From Delphinapterus leucas (taxonomy: Eukaryota > Chordata > Mammalia > Artiodactyla > Monodontidae): 64,000 nucleotides of DNA. The DNA lies in NCBI RefSeq assembly GCF_002288925.2, contig NW_022098094.1, positions 376,223 to 440,222 on the forward strand. Direction: 5' to 3'. Position 1 is the stretch's first letter. Each line of letters starts with the position of its first letter. The notes beneath the pieces were generated by a model that saw nothing but the letters and a program-made list of their open reading frames with translations, did no database searches and was not told the origin of the DNA. Positions 34,720 through 45,526 of this stretch are shown one piece after another. Made by a program: the position numbers and the translations under genes.

Positions 34720-34905
34720 CCAACATGGAGCCCAGAGCCACTCCTGGTCCTGGCCCTTGGACCAGCTCAGGTGTGTCCTCTACTTCAACAGGGATGGTGC
34801 CCATGTGTTCCTCACGCACTCGGTCAGCTTCTCTGACTCTGAAGCAAGAAGATCAAGGTGAGCATTTTGCTGGGGTTCCCACTGACCAGGATGTGAGGTT
34901 CCTGT
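34720..34905 (+). pseudogene. RALGDS: RALGDS-like Ser-rich (pre-RA) exon, copy 1
   Basis: The frame reads PLDQLRCVLYFNRDG then THSVSFSDSEARRSR. This corresponds to the family region KSCDQLRC..L..GD.....HS..SSSDVEEIN that lies between the catalytic and RA domains. It aligns along its length, at nucleotide level, with the second copy at 39.40-39.56 kb (gaagcaagaagatcaag against gaagtgaaggagatcaac). Confidence 0.7.
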
Positions 34906-35149
34906 CTTGCTCTGTTTTCCCTGTAGCTCTCATCCTCCCCAGCCCCTCCCTCCCTGTTGCCAGATTTCCCGCTCTGCACCCACAGAAAGAGCCAAGTGTC
35001 CCCGGCTCCTGGACAAAGTTTCTAGAATCCTCCAGAGCTAGAAGCAGGCCTGGGTGCTTGGTAGAGTCTGGGCGTGCGGTGTACTTGCTGCCCTTGCTGT
35101 GCCGGGTCAAATCCCCATCATCCTGGGTCATCTAGCCAGACGTCAGCCT

Positions 35150-35235
35150 CCATCCTTCTCAGCTTCCACCACACCCATGGCCACCTTGTCAGCCTGGATG
35201 TGGACAACAGCAACATGTACATGGCAGCCTGGGGG
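35150..35235 (+). pseudogene. RALGDS: RALGDS-like RA-domain start, copy 1, with internal deletion
   Basis: One frame gives SASTTPMATLS and the next gives LVSLDVDNSNMYMAAW. These match the family pieces SASTTPVA and [15 protein letters not shown]. About 30 codons that separate them in RALGDS are missing, and the reading phase changes between them. Confidence 0.78.
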
Positions 35236-35339
35236 TGGGTGGGCTGTGCCTGTGTCCCCTCGCTCAGACCTCTCTGAGTGCAGACCTCTCCTGAGTGGCT
35301 GCTTAGAAAAGTAGCCAGCTCTGGGTTTCCAGGCATCAC

Positions 35340-35400
35340 GTGCGTCCCTGGGAGGAGGCAGATGGCCAGTATCTGGAGCTCAGCCAGCTCCAAAACCGAT
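35340..35400 (+). pseudogene. Possible RALGDS-like RA mid-region piece
   Basis: Reads EEADGQYLELSQLQNR, resembling EEEPEDYELLQILSDDRK of the RA domain and in the correct order after the 35.15 kb block. Short, tentative. Confidence 0.35.
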
Positions 35401-35454
35401 GCAGAGTTAGAGTTAAATTATGCAATTCAATGGCATTAAGCAAATTCAGATACA

Positions 35455-36235
35455 GAGCCAGACACAGAGATAGAACTGGCACCAGGCTCAAGGAGGAGCT
35501 AGTTACAGCACTGGTTCTAACATCAGTTACAAAGCACCACGTCCTGCACCAGCTCCAGAGCTAGAAACAGCTCTAACACCAGCTCCTGCACCACTGCCAG
35601 AAGGAGAACAGGCTCCAGTACGAGCTCTAACACCAACTCCAGAGTTAGAGGCCGCTTTGTCACCGTCTACTATGCCAGTTTCAACCATAGCCATATCACC
35701 ATCTCTAGAGCTAGAAGCAGCCCCCAACAGATTCCAGAATTAGAGCAGTGCCAGGTCAGAACAGGAACAAGCACCAGTTTCAGAGGAAGAGTCAGGTCCA
35801 GAACCAGCTCTAGCATCAGTTCGAAGCTGTGCCAGCTCCAGAGCTAATACCAGTTGCAACAACAGCTTTAGCTCCAACATCAAAACTAGAAAAGCTCAAG
35901 CACCACCACTACCAGCAACTCTGGAGGGTTGTCATCAACCGGGGTGCTGCCCCCAGCACCAGCTCTAGAGCTGTAACCTGTGCCAACACCGACTGCAGAG
36001 ATAGAGCCACTGCGAGTTTCAGAGCCAGACCCAGCTCCAGAACCAGCTCCAGACCCAGCTCCAGAACCAGCTGGAGCACCGACACAGCACCTAGAGCCAG
36101 CTCTGCCGCCTGCTCCAGAGCTAGGGCTGCTGTAGCCTCCGCGGCCAGAGTCAACGAACGTGCCAGATCCAGCCCCAGCTCCAGAACCACAGCCAGATTT
36201 GGTGCCACATCAGTGCCAGCTCATTGGCAGCAGCT
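35455..36235 (+). pseudogene. RALGDS-like Pro/Ala/Glu linker, copy 2 (repeat-rich)
   Basis: About 780 bp built from variations on 'ccagctccagagcta' and 'ccagctccagaacca'. Its best frame, around 35976-36130, reads VPTPTAEIEPL, SEPDPAPEPAPDPAPEPAG and PALPPAPELGLL, then a stop. This is the expanded Pro-Ala-Pro-Glu linker typical of RALGDS-type proteins. Many stops and phase changes, so not coding. It may have expanded as a minisatellite. Confidence 0.65.
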
Positions 36236-36299
36236 CCAGAAACAGAGCCTTCCCGTCCCTAGTCTGTGAGGGTATCCTTTTTATATTTTTGTAGCTTTT

Positions 36300-38890
36300 A
36301 TGTCTTTTTTTCCCCCCCATATACTGTATGGTTACCTTTATGTTACGTCCTAAAAGTCACATTAAATAAAGTTTACCTTTTGAAACATTTTAAACTGTAC
36401 AGTTCAATGGCACTGACTTCATTCACTATGCAGTGCACCATCCCTGCTACCCAGTTCCAGAACATTCTCATTACCCCAAACCTGCACCTATTAAGCATTC
36501 ACTCCCCACTCCCCCTGCCCCTGCTCCCTGGAAAGCACTACTCTGCTCCCTATTCGTCTACACCCTAGTCAGGATCTTTGTACAAGTAGTATCATGCAAC
36601 ATGTGGCCTTTTGTGAGGGTTTCTTTCACTTGGTATCATGCTTTCAAGGTTCATCCACTTTGTAGCAAGTATCAATACCTTGTTCCTTTCATGGCTGAAT
36701 AACATTCCATTGTATGTCTCTATGCCATTTTGTTTATCCATTCACCTGATGGAGACTTGGGTTTCCATTTTTCAGATATTATGAGCAGTACTGCTATGAA
36801 TACTTGCACACAGGTATTTGTTTGAATACCGGTATACACTTCTTTTGGCGTATACCTGGGAGTGGAATCGCTGGGTGAAATGGTAAAGCTATGCTTAACT
36901 TTTTGAGGAACTGCCAAACTGTTTCCAACAGCAGCGGCACCATTTTGCATTGTCTCCAGAAATGTATGAGACTGCAAATTCCTCGACATCCTCTCCAACA
37001 GTTGCTATTTTCTTTTTCTAAATGATAGCCTTCCTAGTAGGCATGGAGTGGTAGCTCGTTGTGGTTTTGATTTGCATTTCCCTCATATCTAAGGATGTTG
37101 GTCATGTTTTCATATACTTACTGGCCAGTTGTATATCTTCTATGGAGAAATGTGTATTCAAGTCCTTCCCTCACTTTAAATTGGATTGCTTTTGTTGTTG
37201 AATTATAAGAATTTTTTTATTTATTCTGGATACATGACCCTTATCATGTTTTGTGATTTGCAAATATTTTTCTCCCATTCAGTGGGTTGTCTCCAATCTC
37301 TTGAGAATGTCCTCGCATGCAAAAAAGTTTTAAATTTTGATGAAGCTGAATTTATCAGTCTTTTGCCACTTTTGCCTTTGGTGTCATATATAAGAAACCA
37401 TTGCCAAATCAATGGTCATGAAGATTTGTCTTTATGTTTTCTTCTGAGAGTACTATTCTTTTATCTCCTAAATTTAGCTTTCTGAGTCACTTTAATTTTT
37501 TTGTATGGTGTTAGGTAACACCCCAACTTCACTCTTTTGCATGTGGATATCCAGTTTTCACAGCACCATTTGTTGAAAAGACTGTGTCTCATTTAATGAT
37601 CCTGCTACACCTCTGGAAAGTCAATTGACTATACGTGTATAGATTTATTTCTTGACTTTTAATTTTATTCCATCAACCTGTTTGTGTTAATCTTTCAAAG
37701 CACTGCTGAAAATGTTTACTGGTTCTAACAGGTTATTTTTTGCTGTTTGTTTTTATTCCTTAGGATTTTCTATGTAGAAGCTCAACAGAGATACTTCTCC
37801 CTTCCTTTCCAATTTTGGTGTCTTTTTTGTCTTACCTAATTGTTCTGACCTAACCTCTGTTACCATGTTGAAGTGATGGGAGCAGGCATTCTTTCTTGCT
37901 TCTGATCTCAGGGAGAAAACTTTAGGTCTTTCATCAATGAGTATTATGGTAGGTTTGAGTTTTTCATAAATAATCTTTGTCATGTTGAGAAAGTCATCTT
38001 CTATTTTATTGAGCTCTCTTATCATGAAAGGATCTTGTATTTTGTCACATGCTTTCTTTGCATCAATTGAAATGATCATGTAGTTTTATTCCTTCATTCT
38101 ACTGATATGGAGTATTATGTTGATAGTTTTAACCATCTTGAACAATGCTTTCATTCCTTGAATAAACTGCATTTATCATGATGTATATTCCTTTCAATAT
38201 ACTGCTTAATTCTGTTTGCTAGTATTTTGTTAAGGATTTTTGCATTTCTATTCATAGTGGATTTTGGCCTGTAGTTTCCTTTCTTGTGAGGTCTTTGTCT
38301 TTGGTTTCAGGGTAGATTGCAGGCATTATAGATTGTTTCTTCCTCTTGTATATATATATATATTTTTAGTAGTATCTGAGAATGATTGGCGTCATATCTT
38401 CTTATATATTTGGGATAATTCACCAGGGAAGTGATCTGATTCCCTGCTTTTCTTGGTTGAGAACTTTCTGATAACTGTCTCAATCTTGTTACTCAGGATC
38501 ACCCCCTCTTTAGAGTTTCCATTTCTTCTTGAGTCAGTTTTGGTAGTTTGCCAGCTTCTAGGAATTTGTCCATTTCCTCAAGCTTAACCAATTTCTTAGC
38601 CTACAATTGTTCCTAGTGCTCTCTTACAATCCTTTTTCTTTATGCAGAGTCATTAATAATGTCCCACTGTCATTTCTGTTTTTGTTATTTGAGTCTTCTC
38701 TCTTTTCAAAGTCAATCTAGCTAAATATTTGCCAATTTTGTAAATTTTCTCAAGAAGGAACTTGAATTCATTGTTTTTCTCAAGTGTTCATCTGTTCTCT
38801 ATTCCATTTATCTTGCTCTAATCCTTATTATTTCCTTCCTCCTGCTAATTCTAGGTTTACTTTCCTCTTCTTTTTCTAGGTCACCAAGGT
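36300..38890 (-). mobile_element. Long L1 3' portion, antisense, degenerate
   Basis: On the minus strand this runs from ORF2 (RT remnant around 37753-38079, MIISIDAKKACDKIQ) to the 3' UTR at about 36330-36500. Multiple frameshifts and stops. A TA run (38350-38362) lies inside. It separates linker copy 2 from the second Ser-rich/RA block of the RALGDS-like sequence. Confidence 0.85.
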
Positions 38891-39389
38891 CATCTTCTAA
38901 CCAGCTTGGCACTGGCAGGCACTGAGCCGTGCTCCCCGGGGTCTGGGTGGTCAGACTTGCAGACTGTAGCAGACTGAGCTACCTGGGCATTTTCTGCCCA
39001 ACTACCAGCCCAAGCTACTCTCAGATTCCACTTTTACCCTGAAATTCTCTTGCTGTTGAGAATATATATGGTGTCATATACGAGAAATGAGTGGTCTATA
39101 GGCTGACCTACCTCCATAGACCATTCACAGCCTTGGACGCCTTCTGTTCTCTGTGATCCAAAAACCAGCTCAGTTTTACCAAGGAGCACTGCCACGGGTG
39201 TGGAGGCGTGTGTGCCCACCACCACCACTGTCCTCGAGGACCTCCCTCGTGTCTCCCTGGGGGTGGGTCACTGCCACCTGTGCCCACAGGCACCCCAGAG
39301 CACCACTCCTGCATGGCTCTGACCACTGCAAAGCCAGCCTTCCATTCAGCTACAAGGGCCCCATCAAAGAGCCAGGACCAACAGCAACT

Positions 39390-39560
39390 CCAAGTCCACA
39401 GGATCCCAGGACCCCAAGTCCTGTGAACATTACAGATGCAGCCCTCCCTCAGCAGAGAGTTCAGCGAGCTCTCTGGCAGCTCCTTCGGCTCTGAAGTGAA
39501 GGAGATCAACATGAGCTATGTCTTCGAGTCCTCCAATGGCCAAGAAAAGGAGCTGAACAC
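39390..39560 (+). pseudogene. RALGDS: RALGDS-like Ser-rich (pre-RA) exon, copy 2
   Basis: One frame reads DPKSCEHYRCSPPSAESSAS. The next reads REFSELSGSSFGSEVKEIN, then MSYVFESSNGQEKE. This matches KSCDQLRC..., then SAGSSSSDVEEINISFVPESPDGQEKK of RALGDS. A frameshift lies between the halves. This is the clearest single piece of evidence for the family. Confidence 0.85.
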
Positions 39561-39709
39561 CTGCCTCTTCTCCCTGACAGCACTTCTACAGCCCCTCCCA
39601 GTGCTCCCCCATCTGTACCCACAAAAGGAGCCAGGAAGCCCCCAAAGCTGCGCCCTGGCATGTGACGCCCTGCAGAGTCCAGGGCTACTGCTGCCCTTGC
39701 CATCTCCCA

Positions 39710-39935
39710 CTGTCTGGGAGTCAACCTCCTCAAAGTCCCCCCAAATCTACAGCATTAGCTCAGCTTCCAGCAGCGTCTCCTTTTCCGTGTGGTTGCCTGT
39801 GACTGTCCCACGCAGCCACCAGCCCTGTGTCTCAGGGGTCTGCAGGCACAGCTCCAGCAGGTAGGCGATGCTACTCCATCCCCGTCAGCCTGGAGGAGGA
39901 CAACATGCACAAGAGCACCCTGGTCATCTGAATGT
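39710..39935 (+). pseudogene. RALGDS: RALGDS-like RA-domain start exon, copy 2
   Basis: Reads VWESTSSKSPQIYSISSASS, then TVPRSHQPCVSGVCRHSSSR and a stop. In another frame it reads CYSIPVSLEEDNMHKSTLVI and a stop. This matches FWESASQSSPETSGISSASS, the R.HKRSVSGLCNSSS piece and [21 protein letters not shown]. The intron upstream (39.56-39.71 kb) is retained, so this copy arose by DNA duplication. Downstream sequence at 39.95-39.99 kb repeats that at 35.26-35.30 kb. Confidence 0.85.
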
Positions 39936-40299
39936 GTGGGGCGTGGTCCGCGCACTCAGACCTCTCTGGGCATAGACTTCTCCTGAACAGGTGCCCTTCA
40001 GGCAGCACAGCCAGTCCCAGGGGGAGGCAGCCAGCGCTCCGCTGCACCATGAGGACACAGAGGCGGTCTCCTTAGCCCTGGGCGGTTCCTGGGGATCCAT
40101 GCTCATTAAGCTCGCTCCAGGTCTAAGATGCTGTGGCTCTGGTCGGACCACCTGGATTGTGTCTCCTGCCCACCCCCAACCTGCAGTGGCTCCTGACTCC
40201 TTGCTTGGTGCTCAGAGCCCTATGTGTTCAGATCCAGAGGACCTCCCCAGGGTGCACCGTCACCCTCCCTCCCTCCAGCCTCCCTAGAGCCTTCTTCAT

Positions 40300-41020
40300 C
40301 CATGGAACCCACCGCCCTTGCCCCTCCCCATAGTCCCCCATCCACAATAGACTCACCTCCAAGCCTGGGCTCAGGGGCTACCTCTTGGGCTCCTGGGCAC
40401 AGCATGGCCTTTTGGGTCAGATTGACCTGGGGCCAGTCACAGCCCCGTGACAGGCAATCTTCGTGGTGACTTCTCAGAGGGGCCTGGGGGCAAGGACCCC
40501 AGGCCGTGTCCACACCGAGTGAGGCTCCCACAGTTCCGTGTCCATCCCCTCCTGGGACAATCGGGGGAATCTGAGACCAGGAGAGTTGGGGACTGGCCCA
40601 GGGCCCGAGAGGTGGGCCGAGTCCAGAGGAGAAGGGAGCGTTCAGTACCCCGAGGCCAGGGTTTGCTTTGGGAATGAGAGCCCCTAGGATCCTGAGGGAC
40701 ACCCTGCGCACTTCTCCCACGTGGGGCCCTTTCCTCTGTGCATCCCCACTTGGGCACAGGTGTGGCACATGCGCGACCTCATGTTTTCTCCCCATCCATC
40801 TACTATGCTTGGTATGCAGAGTACATTTTTGTAGTACAGTGTATGAGAAACTTAGCAGTGTTACCTGTGGAACGGAGCAATGAGGTAGATGACATAATTT
40901 AAAACATTCTGGATGTTGTGAGATTATTTTTATAATACACATAGCTTTTTTAATTTTCAAAAATAGTTTATACATTGAAGCAATGTGAGAAAAGGCACTT
41001 TTAATGTTTCTTTCAACAGG
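40300..41020. other. GC-rich to AT transition, no recognised gene
   Basis: The minus strand holds the longest open frame of the window (267 codons, 41023-40220). Its product has no motif I recognise, low-complexity Gly/Pro/Arg composition in its second half, and part of it overlaps MIR-like sequence (about 40375-40440). I treat it as a chance frame. Confidence 0.5.
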
Positions 41021-43090
41021 CAAAAAATGTAGGGCTCATTTTTTGTTTTAAAAGACATCATTTTAGAAGTAATTATTTTATTGCTGATTGTCTATAGTTG
41101 CAGAGAAAAATTCACAAACTGTAAATTAAGTAGATTACTATTTAGAATGTGCTTCACCTGAACTTGGGAAATCTTTTGTGACTCTCTAGAGATGGGTTTG
41201 TTTATTTCGGAAATATAACTGAGGAAAAACAACTGTATGATAAAAAAATAGTTACCTTTTAATTGAGAATAGTTACGTATTAGTTGAGTTACCTATTAGT
41301 ATTCCTTCTAATGCAGAACTTCAATCTTGATGAACGGTATGAAGACTTCGTTTGGTTCTCCTGCCCTCTAGTGGTCATTTATCAAAATGCAGAGAAACTT
41401 GTATTAGGTGAACCCCCTGAAATTATACAACCCAGGTGTGGGGATTAGGTTCCGAATTTTGGAGATTAGAGGAACCTGAGAAATTTTCTGACTTGATTTC
41501 CTCATCTTTGCAACATAAACACCATGTGTCGATTACATATTCCCTTGAGATTACTGATATAAAATTCAATTCTGGCATCTCTTGACTATTTGACTTAGTA
41601 AATTATCCAAAGCTACAGTTATTTTCTGTAATTTTTTAACATATATGGTATAATCTTAGACCTTATCGCTATTGCATAAAGGTTGTTTTGCAAGTAAATA
41701 AACACTTTAAAATGGACTTATACTGTTTCCTACTATTAGGTAAGTCCGTTATATACTGTACTTTTTATTCCTCATAACTACCCCGTACACTTTGTGAAGT
41801 ACACGCTATATTATTCTGATTTCATGAGGAAATAAAGTGATACAGAGGGGGGCTGATAAGACTGAGGAAGTGGTACACCCCGGGCCCGAAAGACTGAATT
41901 TTGTGCCATGACTTTCTTTCTTCTAAAAATCCATATGGTTAATTAATTTTGAATTGATTTAAAATTATTTAACCAGAATAAGTTGGTCATGTTTTAACAT
42001 ATTAGTATGTTTAAAGCAACATTTGTGTATCACATTCTTTAATATGCTAATGTATGCCAGCCTCAAAGACCTAGGTTTTTCTATAAAGTTTAAGAACCAG
42101 GCCCCATGATTTTAGAGAAGGTGAGTTTTTATAAAGTCTAAAAAGAGGTTTTCCATTTTAACTGAAGAATTTAGAAGCAAAAACTAGAGCTTTGTGTCCC
42201 TTTTCATGGTAGATAGCAAAGAGATGCTTGTGGGCTAAGAAAGTTGCACCCTGGGGAAGAGTTACATGGTATGGAATTAAGAGTATGATTTCATATAAGA
42301 AGGATAATTAACTTCAAAAAGATTTTTCATTGCTATGGAACTCCAGACTAAAAATTTTTAAGTCCTTTGCTTAAAATAGCTTCACTACAAAATCCCTTGT
42401 GCATGCCTCTGATAGCCAGGTCTAGATCAGATCATTTCTGATTAAGCCATTTGGCATCTAGACAGGTCACCCTAGTCATTCTAGCCAGTAATGACTTTAC
42501 CTCCCCTGAGTTTCTACATCTCGTTTATGCTGCTCATACATATGACTTCACAGATTGGAACAATGGGACAATCCTTAAGAATGAAAGAAAGACAATCATC
42601 CTATAAGAAGAGTTAAGCCCATAAAATCCACATATAATGAATTAGGTTAGCGGCTTATAAAATAACCAGAGATGCATCTGGATGTGTGTGACTTTACAGG
42701 ATCAAAGTGACTGGAGTGAAGTTTTAGGGAAGCAGAACAGACTCAGCTATAAATAGGAAGGCACAAATGGGGGGCTAGTTGTACTGTGTCCTGTGTGAAG
42801 AGTGTTTAAAATATTTATGTAACTGTTTTGATGTTAATTTAATAATAATAGCTATGTCAAATATTTAAAGCCCATTTGTTATAAGTATTAATTCTAGCAA
42901 TTCTCACCCCAACCCCAAGGAGATGGGTATTCTTGTTAACCACACATTCATGATGAATAAACTGAGGCACAGATGAAGTTAAGTAACTTCCAGGATTTCA
43001 ATCTAGTAACTGATGGAGAAGGAGTAATTTCTGGGTTCTAGGGTCAGCACACATAAATACCCCATTATACTGCCTCATTTAAGATGGTCT
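41020..43090. other. AT-rich intergenic DNA
   Basis: No exon-like or recognisable repeat blocks apart from a possible MIR tail near 42.90-43.01 kb ('aactgaggcacagatgaagttaagtaacttcc'). Confidence 0.5.
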
Positions 43091-43094
43091 ACCC

Positions 43095-43540
43095 TGTGAT
43101 GGTTCATTTATGTGTCAACTTGACTTGTCCACGGGGTGCACAGATATTTGATCAAATATTATTCTGGGTGTTTCTGGATAAGATTAACATTTTAATTGTA
43201 AAGTAAAGCAGATTGTCTTCCCTAATGTGGACAGGCCTTATCCAATCAGTTTGGAAGCCTGAATAAAACAAAATGGTTGACTCTCCCCTGAAAAGGCCAT
43301 CCTCCCGCCGGATGGCTTTTGAGCTGGGACAATGGTCTTCATCTACCTTCAGACTTGGACTCAGACTGGAATTTATACCATCTTGGTCCTCAGGCCTTTA
43401 GATTCAAACTGAATTACACCATCGGCTCTCCTGAGTGTCTGGCTTGTTGACTGTTGATTTTGGAACTCCTCAGCCTCCATAATCGTGCGAGCCAATTCCT
43501 TATAATGATTATATATGTATATGTATAAAACACACAAATA
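43095..43540 (+). repeat. Solo LTR, ERVL/MLT2-like
   Basis: About 445 bp beginning 'tgtgatggttcatttatgtg' and containing the 'gtcaacttgacttg' and 'cagcctccataatcgtgcgagccaattcc' regions. Ends in a TA-rich stretch. The layout fits a solitary long terminal repeat of an ancient endogenous retrovirus-like (ERVL) element. No internal viral genes are present. Confidence 0.6.
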
Positions 43541-43944
43541 TAAAACCCTCATGTGCTATAAGCTCCCCAAAATGAGGAAATGTATGTTATTTTTCCACTA
43601 TACATTCAGTACCTGTTACAATTCCGCTGCAGTGCAGGCTTCCCAAATTAAGCATGTGTCATTGGAGAGAAGTGCCCACAGAGCAAGGATTTGCTCTTAT
43701 TCTCTTCACAAAGCACTGTCTGGGAAACAAAGGGACCAAAACTTTGGGGAGAGGAAGCATTCTTTCATTTATTCATCAGTCACTTATTGTGTATGTAGTA
43801 TGAAACAGATCTATCTTGTGCTGGGTGAAAAAATACAGAGATAAAATATACAATTACTGCCCTCACGGGCCTCACACTTCTTTGGATGACAAGTAAAACC
43901 TAAGCGGATAAAATCCTAATTAACAGGGTGACTTCCACATTAAT

Positions 43945-44115
43945 TTGAAATGGGTATGGACCTAATAACGCAGCTTCAAAATCTATAAATCCAAAGCTGA
44001 TAGAACTGAAAAGGGAAAGAGCTCCACAACCATGGAGATTTCAATATGCTGCTCAGTAACGGACAGAATGAGCACACAGAAAATCAGTAAGAATAGAGAA
44101 GCGCTGCACCCAAAC
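43945..44115 (+). repeat. L1 ORF2 fragment
   Basis: Pattern 'gggtatggacctaata..' and 'ctgatagaactgaaaaggg..' then '..ggacagaatgagcacacagaaaatcagtaag', typical of the L1 endonuclease region. Short remnant. Confidence 0.6.
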
Positions 44116-44569
44116 AAAGCAGAGAGCCCATTATTTTCAGAAGCACCGTTACATTCACCAAAAGAGACCGTATGCCGGCCCATAAAACGAGTCTGGGTGT
44201 GTTTAAAAGGATTGAAATCGTACAACATTCGCATTCCGCCTGGCCGCAAAGCCTCTCCTCTCCGGGTGCAAGTGGAGAGAACTGGGAAAGTGACAGGCAG
44301 CGACTGTTTGCGAGTATTCGGAGCTGCGCTAAACCAGCGAGAGATTGTGAGAGCATGAGAGATTGTGGAGGAGGAATAACGCACAGGACTCGGCTCCTTG
44401 CCGTGACCGTGCGGAACAGGAGGTCTTATCGTTCAGCATTCGTCCCCCGGTTTCTGGCGTGGGTAATTGGACAGATGGTGAGCCATTTCCCAATTAAAAA
44501 AAATAGAAGACAGGCTCCCTCCGTTCTTCTCTTCCTGCAACAAAAATGATTGCTCTACCACCCTTCCTT

Positions 44570-44831
44570 TTCAAGTCCCGCCCTTTTACATTCCCGCCCC
44601 GAAGAGTAACCGGAAGACCAAATACTGCCGGAAAGTGCGACGCCACATTCCAAGGAGCGGAAGTAGATTTCCCGGAAAGCCGTAAAGCGCCTCCCTCTTC
44701 CGGTTAACAACAGCCGTACCGACCGTCCACGCCGGCAGTTCTCCGGTAAGCGCCTCCGCCGGGCTCTCTGTAATTCAGTTTTCTCTTCGATTCCGGGCGC
44801 TTCCTTGTCGTCGCCCTCTTCACCTTGGATC
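44570..44831 (+). promoter_or_regulatory. GC-rich, ETS-motif-rich 5' region of the MCTS1-like retrogene
   Basis: CpG-rich stretch directly before the open frame. It has five ETS-type GGAA cores: ccggaa at 44610 and 44628, gcggaagt at 44657, cccggaaa at 44671, and ttccgg (reverse) at 44698. Such clusters are typical of TATA-less housekeeping promoters. Part may be the copied 5' UTR of the parent transcript. Confidence 0.55.
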
Positions 44832-45377
44832 ATGTTCAAGAAATTTGATGAAAAAGAAAATGTGTCCAACTGCATCCAGTTGAAAACTTCCGTTATTAAA
44901 GGTATTAAGAACCAGTTGATAGAGCAATTCCCTGGTATCGATCCGTGGCTGAATCAAATCATGCCTAAGAAGGATCCGGTCAAAATAGTGCGATGCCACG
45001 AACACATAGAAATCCTCACTGTAAACGGGGAGTTACTATTTTTTAGACAAAGAGAAGGGCCTTTTTATCCAACGCTAAGGCTGCTTCACAAATACCCTTT
45101 CATCCTGCCCCGCCAGCAGGTTGATAAAGGAGCCATCAAGTTTGTGCTCAGTGGAGCCAATATCATGTGTCCGGGCCTGACCTCTCCCGGAGCTAAGCTC
45201 TACCCCGCCGCGGTGGACACGGTGGTTGCAATCATGGCAGAAGGAAAACAGCACGCCCTTTGTGTGGGAGTCATGAAGATGTCTGCAGAGGAAATCGAGA
45301 AAGTCAACAAAGGAATCGGGATCGAAAATATCCATTATTTAAATGACGGGCTGTGGCACATGAAGACGTATAAATGA
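44832..45377 (+). CDS. MCTS1: MCTS1-like translation re-initiation factor, intact intronless retrogene
   Basis: An uninterrupted 181-codon frame from ATG 44832 to TGA 45375. MCTS1 (MCT-1) is 181 residues long and the whole sequence is recognisable: [18 protein letters not shown] at the start, the middle [18 protein letters not shown], the PUA-domain segment [20 protein letters not shown], and [11 protein letters not shown] at the end. MCTS1 pairs with DENR in the cytosol to promote ribosome recycling and re-initiation. It has an N-terminal domain (about 1-90) and a C-terminal PUA domain (about 95-180). The parent gene has several introns; none is present, so this is a retrocopy. From memory it differs from mammalian MCTS1 by only a few conservative changes and is closer to MCTS1 than to the known retrogene MCTS2. 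No disabling change. Expression not shown. Confidence 0.93.
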   Translation: MFKKFDEKENVSNCIQLKTSVIKGIKNQLIEQFPGIDPWLNQIMPKKDPVKIVRCHEHIEILTVNGELLFFRQREGPFYPTLRLLHKYPFILPRQQVDKGAIKFVLSGANIMCPGLTSPGAKLYPAAVDTVVAIMAEGKQHALCVGVMKMSAEEIEKVNKGIGIENIHYLNDGLWHMKTYK

Positions 45378-45526
45378 GCCTCAGAAGAAATGCGCCTGGG
45401 CTAAACATGGACCTCGTGCAGTATCTGTGTGTGACGGCATGAAGACGGCACCTCTGTGGATAGCAATTCAACAGACGCTAAAAACCGGAAATAGACGAAG
45501 TAAAGCTTTGGAACGAATCCATATGT

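Noticed and set aside
44805..44831. Upstream extension of the MCTS1-like frame by nine codons
   Set aside because: The extension has no ATG. The ATG at 44832 gives exactly the family N-terminus and length.
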